DNA of 24,847 nucleotides from Bordetella parapertussis (lineage in GTDB: Bacteria > Pseudomonadota > Gammaproteobacteria > Burkholderiales > Burkholderiaceae_B): positions 1 through 24,847 of the forward strand of contig CAMCWG010000008.1 of NCBI GenBank assembly GCA_945882005.1. The letters are read 5' to 3'. The notes below the pieces were generated by a model, which did no database searches, had not been told where the DNA came from, and saw only the letters and a program-made list of their open reading frames with translations. The translations under genes were made by a program, and so were the position numbers. Of the stretch, positions 16,593 to 22,906 are shown one piece after another; position 1 is the first letter of the stretch, and each line of letters begins with the position of its first letter.

Positions 16593-18116
16593 TTAGCCCA
16601 ACATCGGTGGCATACCTAACGGCCATTGCATATCAGCATGGGGCGCAACCCATAATCTACTTTGCGGCGCACCGTCATCATGCCAGGCACCTTCGCGCAG
16701 CACCTGGTCTAGACCCCGTACATAGTCGACATGACCGCCGAGACGCTTGAAATCGTCTGCGCGCATGCTGAACTCAATGGGAGCTACGATGGCTGGTGTC
16801 GGGACTGTGCCAAAGCTATTGTCGGGCATGCGCAGTACGTCCACCATAACGGTGATTCCGCCACCTGGCCAGACATAGGCGGGTGCTCCACCACAGGTGA
16901 CATTGACCAGTGCCTGCTTGATGGCGCGCGTCAGCAAAATTGGGTTGTTGGTCACACCGGCACGTAAACTACCTCCTGCGCCACCCAGGAATAGCACCGA
17001 GGCGAGAGAGGGCTCGCAGTTTTCACCAATACGGTCGATGACAGTTTGAACGGCGACGGGCATCGCTTGTTCGATCGGGCGTAACTGCTCATCAAGTACA
17101 TACCAGGAGGCGTGCTCACCCGTTGTTGAGGTCATCAGTAGCCTTAGGCCTGGCCAGGCGATCTCAGGGTCCCAACTCTCGATGATGCTTAAGGGGTCAG
17201 CAATATCGGTGCCACCCCAGCCTGTGCCGGGGTTTGCAACCTGAAAATAGCGCCCCGGTGTTGAGCGTCGTCCGCCGATCACAATGCCAGAGGCGCGCAT
17301 TCCCAGGCACTTACCAGCCTGGTGCTCTGTTAGCACGCCAGTGATGTGGTCGTCGACAACGACGACTTCATCGGCCAGTTCGGAAAACTGTTGCGCGAAA
17401 ATCCCGATTGCAGCTGAGCCACAACCGACGCGCATACGACGCTCTTCAACACCATTGACGATCGGTGCACGTCCTGCCTGTACGATCAGATTTGAGCCAC
17501 CTTCGATGTCGAGTTCAACAGACTGCTTATTTCCGAGGGCCAGCATCATCTCCATTGTGATGCGACCTTCCTTTTTGCTACCACCGGTTAGGTGGTGCAC
17601 GCCACCCAGTGAAAGCATTTGCGAGCCGTACTCGGCAGTTGTCACATGCCCCACGACTTCGCCCCGGCACAGTACATTCGCCTGCTCAGGCCCTAGGTAG
17701 CGATCGGTGTCGATTTTGAGCTTTAGGCTGCAATAGCTAAAGATGCCCTCGGTGACAACGGTCACCATGTCCACGCCATCGACCTGCGAGCCAACAATAA
17801 ACGGTGCGGGCTTGTAATCAGGGTAGGTGGTGGACGAGCCCACGCCAGAGACAAAAACTTGATTGGCGTGCAGTAGGTTGTGATCCCAAGGGTCCGGCTC
17901 CCCGGTTGCTGCGATTTTTTCAGGGCCTGCGAAGGAAACCAGAGCGGGTGTTTCGCTCTTTTGTAGACTGCGGTTAAGAAAGACAACAGGATCTACACGG
18001 ATGAGTGTCCCCGCGGCGTTCGCGTAGCGGTCACACGCACCGGTTTTTCCCGGACTGATCTGGCATAACACTGGGCAGGCGTTACATTCGATCTTTGTTT
18101 TAGTCTGGTCTGTCAT
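16593..18116 (-). CDS. hnr: 6-hydroxynicotinate reductase-like protein
   Basis: A 507-residue protein resembling 6-hydroxynicotinate reductase of the E. barkeri nicotinate pathway, which reduces 6-hydroxynicotinate to 1,4,5,6-tetrahydro-6-oxonicotinate. The N-terminus has a four-cysteine iron-sulfur motif, C11-x2-C14-x3-C18-x9-C28. Other cysteines are at 129, 150, 232, 270, 367 and 408. Glycine-rich segments (GGSNLIVQAG, FLGGAGGSLRAG, WPGGG) fill the C-terminal half. The E. barkeri enzyme has covalent flavin and several Fe-S clusters; I cannot assign a flavin attachment residue here. It is the first gene of the minus-strand operon, transcribed divergently from the TetR gene, with UPF0280 next. 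The electron donor in an aerobe is unknown. The assignment is by recalled family resemblance plus the enamidase and hydroxylase neighbours. Confidence 0.82.
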   Translation of the reverse strand: MTDQTKTKIECNACPVLCQISPGKTGACDRYANAAGTLIRVDPVVFLNRSLQKSETPALVSFAGPEKIAATGEPDPWDHNLLHANQVFVSGVGSSTTYPDYKPAPFIVGSQVDGVDMVTVVTEGIFSYCSLKLKIDTDRYLGPEQANVLCRGEVVGHVTTAEYGSQMLSLGGVHHLTGGSKKEGRITMEMMLALGNKQSVELDIEGGSNLIVQAGRAPIVNGVEERRMRVGCGSAAIGIFAQQFSELADEVVVVDDHITGVLTEHQAGKCLGMRASGIVIGGRRSTPGRYFQVANPGTGWGGTDIADPLSIIESWDPEIAWPGLRLLMTSTTGEHASWYVLDEQLRPIEQAMPVAVQTVIDRIGENCEPSLASVLFLGGAGGSLRAGVTNNPILLTRAIKQALVNVTCGGAPAYVWPGGGITVMVDVLRMPDNSFGTVPTPAIVAPIEFSMRADDFKRLGGHVDYVRGLDQVLREGAWHDDGAPQSRLWVAPHADMQWPLGMPPMLG

Positions 18117-18138
18117 CCGAATCCACTAGCTTTTGTCA

Positions 18139-18167
18139 AAATTTCATGTTGCAATTACTACATTAAT
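18139..18167. promoter_or_regulatory. Candidate operator in the divergent hnr/tetR promoter region
   Basis: The 83-bp gap between the reductase and the TetR gene contains this 29-bp element. It matches 23 of 29 positions of the element at 22748-22776. Its core is ATGTTG-N6-CTACAT (18146-18163), an inverted repeat with one arm mismatch. A second inverted repeat, TACTA-N7-TAGTA, overlaps it at 18156-18172. The position suits control of both divergent genes. Binding by the adjacent TetR protein is inference; I could not assign convincing -35/-10 boxes. Confidence 0.55.
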
Positions 18168-18199
18168 TAGTACCTTATTACATTTGTTGCCCTCTGGCA

Positions 18200-18892
18200 A
18201 TGACTCTTATGATTCAGTCCCCAAACGGCTCGACGCAAGATGATGCCCCTCGCAAGCTAGGGGTGCGGGAAAAAGCTGCCCTGGCGACCCGAGCGAGCCT
18301 ATTGCGCGCCGCTATCAAGATCTTTGCGCAATATGGACTGGATGGCGGGAGCGTTGATAAGATTTCCAAAGCTGCCAAGTCCCATGACCGGATGATTTAC
18401 TACTATTTCGGCAACAAGGAAGGGCTGTTTGTTGCGGTGATTGAGGAAATCTACAAACGGTTTAACGTGGCGGAGTCTAAGCTCAAGCTTGACCTGCTCG
18501 ATCCGTTGCGCTCGCTCGAGAAAATTGTGCAATTCATTTTGCGCTACTACCGCGATCACCCTGAGTTTGTGACCCTACTGAACATTGAGAACTTACATAA
18601 AGGCAAGCATATCGGTCAGGCCAACTTTCGAGATTATTCATCAACGGCAATTGGTGTGATTGATCAGGTGCTATCTACGGGTGCGCAGACCGGCGTGTTT
18701 AATAGTCAGCTCAAGGCGCGTGACCTCTACATGATGATCGCGGCACTTGGGTATTTTTATCAATCGAACCGCTACACCTTATCTGCGTTTCTGGGTGAAA
18801 ACTTAGAGGCGCAAAGCGCGTTTGATCAGTGGGAAAACTTCGTTATCTCTACGGTGCTCAAGACGATTGCACCCGACTCATCTAAATCCTGA
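18200..18892 (+). CDS. TetR-family transcriptional regulator
   Basis: A 230-residue TetR-type regulator. The N-terminal DNA-binding domain spans about residues 25-78, with the helix-turn-helix in the SVDKISKAAKSHDRMIYYYFGNKEGLF region (51-77; the YYYFGNKEGLF end is the family hallmark). The remaining helical region should bind an effector and dimerise. It is divergent from the nicotinate operon and 12 bases upstream of the enamidase gene on the same strand, so it probably regulates itself, the enamidase and the divergent operon. It fills the position that NicS/NicR-type regulators hold in other nicotinate clusters, but I do not claim orthology. Two start codons are possible (18200 and 18209), neither with a strong ribosome site. 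Confidence 0.9.
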   Translation: MTLMIQSPNGSTQDDAPRKLGVREKAALATRASLLRAAIKIFAQYGLDGGSVDKISKAAKSHDRMIYYYFGNKEGLFVAVIEEIYKRFNVAESKLKLDLLDPLRSLEKIVQFILRYYRDHPEFVTLLNIENLHKGKHIGQANFRDYSSTAIGVIDQVLSTGAQTGVFNSQLKARDLYMMIAALGYFYQSNRYTLSAFLGENLEAQSAFDQWENFVISTVLKTIAPDSSKS

Positions 18893-18904
18893 AGGAAGAC
18901 AAGT

Positions 18905-20104
18905 ATGGCTCACGCCGCCGTTGAAGAGAAATCTGGAAAAGTCGTTATTAAAAATATCGGGTTGCTGCTGCCGGGCGACCTTGATCGCCCTATTTTGGAT
19001 GCCGACACGGTCGTGGTGCAAGACGGGATTATTACGGCGGTTGGGAAGGAAAAAGATTGCGATACCGCGCATGCGGATTTGCTGATCGATGCCAGAAAGA
19101 CGTGTTTGGCACCAGGGCTGATTGATAGCCATGTGCATCCTGTTTTTGGTGACTGGACACCTCGGCAGAATCAGCTGGGTTGGATTGAATCCACCATGAA
19201 TGGTGGTGTGACGACAATGATTTCAGCAGGGGAAGTGCACTTACCAGGTCGTCCGAAGGATATTGTCGGTCTAAAGGCCTTGGCCATTACGGCGCAACGC
19301 GCGTTTGATAGTTTTAGACCAGGCGGCGTCAAAGTGCTGGCTGGTGCCCCCGTGATTGAAAAAGGGATGACCGAGCAAGACTTTAAAGACCTTGCCGATG
19401 CGGGTGTGAAGTTGCTAGGGGAGGTGGGCCTAGGCTCCGTGAAAGCCGGTGAAGAGGCTCAGAAAATGGTGGCCTGGGCACGTAAGCATGGCATACAAAG
19501 CACGATCCATACTGGCGGACCCTCTATTCCTGGATCGGGGTTGATTGATAAGGACGTTGTACTTGAGGCCGACGCTGACATCATCGGCCACATCAATGGC
19601 GGCCACACTTCTTTATCTGAGGCACATGTTTGTGAGTTGTGTGAGAAATCCACGCGTGGGATTGAGATCGTTCACAACGGCAACGAAAAGGTGGCGATTG
19701 CTGCCGCGCAGCATGCGATTCATCTCAAGTGCCCGCATCGCGTGATTCTCGGCACGGACGGACCTGCAGGGTCCGGTGTGCAACCACTGGGTATTTTGCG
19801 CATGATTGCGTTGCTGTCTAGTCTTGGCAATATTCCAGCGGAACTGGTGTTTTGCTTTGCCACCGGAAACACGGCCCGCATGCGTAATCTGAACTGTGGT
19901 CTGATTGAGCCAGGACGCGCAGCCGACTTTGTGTTTATGGATCGGGCGCAACATACAGCCGGGCGTGATTTATTAGAAAGCGTGCAGTTGGGCGATATCC
20001 CCGGCATTGGCATGGTCATGATCGATGGCTTAGTCCGATGCCATCGCAGTCGCAATACGCCACCTGCAACGGAAGTGCCCGTGATCGTGAGCGGACACGC
20101 CTAG
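18905..20104 (+). CDS. ena: Enamidase-like amidohydrolase
   Basis: A 399-residue metal-dependent amidohydrolase closely resembling E. barkeri enamidase, which hydrolyses 1,4,5,6-tetrahydro-6-oxonicotinate to 2-formylglutarate and ammonia. The opening (VVIKNIGLLLPGD), GGVTTMISAGEVHLPGRPKD (100-119) and the end (SRNTPPA) follow that enzyme almost motif by motif. Metal ligands visible: H76 and H78 (HVH), E173 in the GEVGLG motif where other amidohydrolases have a carboxylated lysine, H202 (IHTGG), H229 (GHINGG) and D285 (GTDGPAGSG). A bridging glutamate is the feature reported for the Fe/Zn site of enamidase. GGAAG-like purines precede the ATG (GGAAGAC). It is co-oriented with tetR and converges tail to tail with the fusion gene, four bases apart. 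Confidence 0.9.
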   Translation: MAHAAVEEKSGKVVIKNIGLLLPGDLDRPILDADTVVVQDGIITAVGKEKDCDTAHADLLIDARKTCLAPGLIDSHVHPVFGDWTPRQNQLGWIESTMNGGVTTMISAGEVHLPGRPKDIVGLKALAITAQRAFDSFRPGGVKVLAGAPVIEKGMTEQDFKDLADAGVKLLGEVGLGSVKAGEEAQKMVAWARKHGIQSTIHTGGPSIPGSGLIDKDVVLEADADIIGHINGGHTSLSEAHVCELCEKSTRGIEIVHNGNEKVAIAAAQHAIHLKCPHRVILGTDGPAGSGVQPLGILRMIALLSSLGNIPAELVFCFATGNTARMRNLNCGLIEPGRAADFVFMDRAQHTAGRDLLESVQLGDIPGIGMVMIDGLVRCHRSRNTPPATEVPVIVSGHA

Positions 20105-20108
20105 ACGC

Positions 20109-21884
20109 TTAGGTGATGCGGAAACCGTTATCTAGTTCTGCCGACTTAACTGTTTTGCTCAGCAAGGCAGGGTCGCAGGATTGAATCCGGTACAGTAAAT
20201 CGCCAGCCAGCACAGTGCTTCCTGCTGGCTTGACGATATCAACGCCAGCAAGTTTGTCGAAGGGAGCACCTGCCATGCGGGCGAGCCCGGAAATCACGAA
20301 GCCATCTATCTGCCGGATGGTTCCTGCCCGTGTCGCATGAACGGGGTGCTTGAGGATGCCCGACAGATCTGGCCAGTCGTGCGAGCCCTGGGCCTGAATG
20401 ATGTTCTCCATGGCTTGGCGCGCTGCGCCTGAGAGCAATAAACGCTGAGCGACTTCTGCGCCTTTCTCAACCGTTCCAACTGCGGGATCCATTGCAAGAA
20501 TCTGGCTAGCAAAGAAGAGTGATTTTTCTAAGAGATCGCTTGGGGCGTCTGGGTGCTGCTCAAGCACTTGCAGCACATCCCGCACTTCAAGGGAAGGGCC
20601 GATACCCCGTCCAATTGGTGATTCACCGCTTGTGGCGAAGGCTTTCACAACCAGACCCAACTCGCGACCCACCATTTCAAAAAGCTGCCCTAAGACGATC
20701 CCGTCCGCTTTTGATTTGACCTTGCCCGCTTCCGCATACGGGATGTCAATCACAACATGGGTTGCACCAGCAGAGTATTTTTTAGAAAGAATGGAGGCAA
20801 CAGACCACTTGCGCGTATCTAGTCCGAGGGGACGGGTGATGGCATTCATTGCATCATCTAGAACGGAGTGATTAAGCTTTCCATTCCAGGCGATGCAAGC
20901 GTTCGCTTTCGCAACGCACTGTTTAAGCTCCTCGGGCGTGAGATCGACTTTTGCGATGACTTCCATTGCGTCGGCTGTACCGGCAGCGGAAGTGATGGCG
21001 CGCGAGGACGTCTTGGGAATCATTAAGCCGTGGGCTGTGACGATGGGAATCACAACCATAGTCACGCGGCTGCCTGGGAGTCCACCGAGGGAGTGCTTGT
21101 CGACCACCATGGGACGACCCCAATCGATACGCGGCAGAATCTTTGTGCGTGCTTTTGCAATCGCAATCATTTCCGCATCTGACAGTTCGACCGTACAAGC
21201 GATGAGGAACGCTTGTAACTCGGCCTCTGGTGTTTGGCCGGACAGAATTTTTTCAATCGCCGTCTGATACTCGACAGGCGTTAAGGCGTTCCCAGCAATT
21301 TTCTTGAACAAAATGCGCGAGGAGGGGGCGGCGCTGTCTGTGCGGGTCAATAGAGTCGCAAGTAATCTGATTGTGCCGATCCCAAGCGACTGATCGTTGA
21401 CGACTTTGAGTAGTGGCACGCCGTCAGGGTAGGGCTCGACGGTGCGATGCAGACGCTTGGCGATGTCGTCTGCTGTCTCTCGCCCACGAGCGCTGAGTCG
21501 GGCTTCTAAGACGTGAGCGGGCGCGTTGATTTCAATGACAACTAGATTTGGCACGAGCTTGTTAAGTGCCGCAATCATGCCACGCGAGCCGTTCGCAATG
21601 ACATGCTGCCCCGATTTCAGTGCGTCGACCAGTTCAATTGGGAGGCCGTAGTGCAAACCATGCGCCTGCCAAGTAATTAAGAACTTCCCGGCTGCATTGA
21701 GCGCTTGAAAATCAGATTCCGTGCATGCTGTGTGCACTTCTCCCGGCGAGCCCTCAGGGCGTGTGATCGTACGCTTCGCAAAGATAAAGCGCGACGGATC
21801 GAGCAACGGCCGCACGCCATCGAGCAGGCTGTCTTTGCCTGCTCCGCTAGGGCCAACAACAAAAAAGAAGCTGCCTGCAGCCAT
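20109..21884 (-). CDS. Fusion: PhnN-type ribose-1,5-bisphosphokinase + AMP-phosphorylase-type nucleotide phosphorylase
   Basis: A 591-residue two-domain protein. Residues 1 to about 182 are a PhnN/guanylate-kinase-like P-loop kinase with Walker A GPSGAGKD (11-18). PhnN converts ribose 1,5-bisphosphate to PRPP. Residues about 190-591 are a nucleoside phosphorylase of the AMP-phosphorylase or 'type 2 thymidine phosphorylase' group. The marks are DKHSLGGLPGSR (262-273), IPKTSSRAITSAAGTADAME (289-308) and the CIAWNGKLN segment; the IPKTSSRAIT pattern separates it from classical DeoA. AMP phosphorylase produces ribose 1,5-bisphosphate, precisely the substrate of PhnN, so the fusion makes chemical sense as NMP + Pi to base + PRPP. 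The kinase takes the place of the N-terminal domain of archaeal AMP phosphorylase. Nine bases separate it from nadC upstream. No phn genes are nearby. Confidence 0.88.
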   Translation of the reverse strand: MAAGSFFFVVGPSGAGKDSLLDGVRPLLDPSRFIFAKRTITRPEGSPGEVHTACTESDFQALNAAGKFLITWQAHGLHYGLPIELVDALKSGQHVIANGSRGMIAALNKLVPNLVVIEINAPAHVLEARLSARGRETADDIAKRLHRTVEPYPDGVPLLKVVNDQSLGIGTIRLLATLLTRTDSAAPSSRILFKKIAGNALTPVEYQTAIEKILSGQTPEAELQAFLIACTVELSDAEMIAIAKARTKILPRIDWGRPMVVDKHSLGGLPGSRVTMVVIPIVTAHGLMIPKTSSRAITSAAGTADAMEVIAKVDLTPEELKQCVAKANACIAWNGKLNHSVLDDAMNAITRPLGLDTRKWSVASILSKKYSAGATHVVIDIPYAEAGKVKSKADGIVLGQLFEMVGRELGLVVKAFATSGESPIGRGIGPSLEVRDVLQVLEQHPDAPSDLLEKSLFFASQILAMDPAVGTVEKGAEVAQRLLLSGAARQAMENIIQAQGSHDWPDLSGILKHPVHATRAGTIRQIDGFVISGLARMAGAPFDKLAGVDIVKPAGSTVLAGDLLYRIQSCDPALLSKTVKSAELDNGFRIT

Positions 21885-21893
21885 GCTGTGGCG

Positions 21894-22724
21894 TTACTCG
21901 TCGAGCCCGATATCCACTGCTGGCGCAGCTTGTGTGATCTTGCTGGTCGAAATGTAATCGACGCCTGTCATGGCGATTGCATGAATGGTATCGATGCGGA
22001 TGCCGCCTGAGGCCTCTACTTTTGCGCGGCCATTCACTAGTTTGACTGCTTTGGCCATCTCTTCGACGGACATGTTGTCGAGCATGATCACATCGACCTG
22101 CGCCTCAAGGGACTCTTGAACTTGTTCAATGCGGTCGCACTCGACTTCCACCTTTGTGAGAACAGGCAGTCTTTCGCGCACCCGCTCTACAGCTTTTTTG
22201 ATATTGCCAGCGATGGCGATATGGTTGTCTTTGAGCATCACGCCATTATCCAAGCCGAGTCGGTGATTTAAGCCGCCACCGCAGGTCACGGCATGCTTCT
22301 CCAGCATCCGGAGGCCTGGTGTTGTTTTGCGTGTATCGATTAATTTGGCGTTAGTGCCAGCCATGGCGGCGCAGTAGCGCGCTGTCTCTGTCGCAATCCC
22401 GCAGAGCAACTGAAGGATATTCAAGGCAGGGCGTTCAGCGGTCACGATGCTTCGGGCAGGCCCCGAGATCGTCATGATGCGCTTGCCTTTATCTACGCGC
22501 TCGCCATCTTTAACGAGTTTGGTGATGGTCAAGCGGGAGTCGTATTTAGTGAAAATGCGCGCGGCAACATCAATCCCGGCGATGTACATCGGTTCGCGGG
22601 CATTCATGTGGAAGGTGCTGATCGCATCTTCGTCGATCATGAGTTGAGCGGTGAGGTCGCAAGAGCCAATATCTTCGGTTAGCCAAAGATCAATGAGGCG
22701 CTCAATCTGGAAATGATCGTACAT
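21894..22724 (-). CDS. nadC: NadC-like quinolinate phosphoribosyltransferase
   Basis: A 276-residue protein of the nicotinate-nucleotide diphosphorylase (carboxylating) family: quinolinate + PRPP to nicotinate mononucleotide + CO2 + PPi. Active-site features: TAERPALN with R98, DTRKTTPGLRMLEKHAV (130-146), GGGLNHRLGLDNG (149-161) with H154/R155, KDNH (165-168), the KVEVE segment (191-195), MLDN with D216, and EASGGI (237-242). The C-terminal STSKITQAAPAVDIGLD differs from the more common SVGALTHS form, so it is a divergent subgroup. It is the first gene of a two-gene unit with the phosphorylase-kinase fusion, and a palindrome lies in its promoter region. A ModD-type role is a minor alternative. 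In this context I infer a catabolic rather than biosynthetic job, untested. Confidence 0.86.
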   Translation of the reverse strand: MYDHFQIERLIDLWLTEDIGSCDLTAQLMIDEDAISTFHMNAREPMYIAGIDVAARIFTKYDSRLTITKLVKDGERVDKGKRIMTISGPARSIVTAERPALNILQLLCGIATETARYCAAMAGTNAKLIDTRKTTPGLRMLEKHAVTCGGGLNHRLGLDNGVMLKDNHIAIAGNIKKAVERVRERLPVLTKVEVECDRIEQVQESLEAQVDVIMLDNMSVEEMAKAVKLVNGRAKVEASGGIRIDTIHAIAMTGVDYISTSKITQAAPAVDIGLDE

Positions 22725-22747
22725 GAGGATACCTTTATATAAGCCGC

Positions 22748-22776
22748 AAATTTTATGTAGCGTTCACTACATCAAT
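22748..22776. promoter_or_regulatory. Candidate operator upstream of nadC, matching the hnr/tetR element
   Basis: Within the 182-bp gap between the divergent nadC and tarD genes lies a perfect inverted repeat, ATGTAG-N6-CTACAT (22755-22772), 31 to 48 bases upstream of the nadC ATG. The surrounding 29 bp match 23 of 29 positions of 18139-18167, including the flanking AAATTT and the trailing YAAT. Position and symmetry fit a TetR-family operator. Control by the TetR protein at 18200-18892 is inference. Confidence 0.58.
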
Positions 22777-22834
22777 GCCTCATGCTAATGCAGTTTTTTC
22801 ATCCTTGCAACAGTTTTTTGGGTACGGGAATCGC

Positions 22835-22885
22835 TGATGTAATCGGCTAACTGGTGTAACTTCTCGTTCAAAGCTTCTTACACCA
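22835..22885 (+). promoter_or_regulatory. Possible tarD promoter and leader inverted repeat
   Basis: A possible extended -10 (TG at 22835-22836, then A and TGTAAT at 22838-22843) is followed by an exact 8-bp inverted repeat, TGGTGTAA (22852-22859) and TTACACCA (22878-22885), with an 18-base spacer, ending 21 bases before the tarD ATG. It could be an operator with half-sites 26 bases apart or a leader hairpin. No good -35 box is visible and the promoter call is tentative. Confidence 0.35.
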
Positions 22886-22906
22886 ACCAAACTTGAGATC
22901 GTTGTT

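Noticed and set aside
20098..20115. Bidirectional terminator between ena and the fusion gene
   Set aside because: Only a four-base CCTA/TAGG stem, weakly extendable with a G-U pair, and no T-run on either side.
21894..22724. ModD (molybdenum-associated NadC homologue) serving the molybdenum hydroxylase
   Set aside because: The full set of NadC active-site motifs is kept (DTRKTTPGLR, NHRLGLDNG, KVEVE, MLDN), and no molybdate transport genes are nearby.
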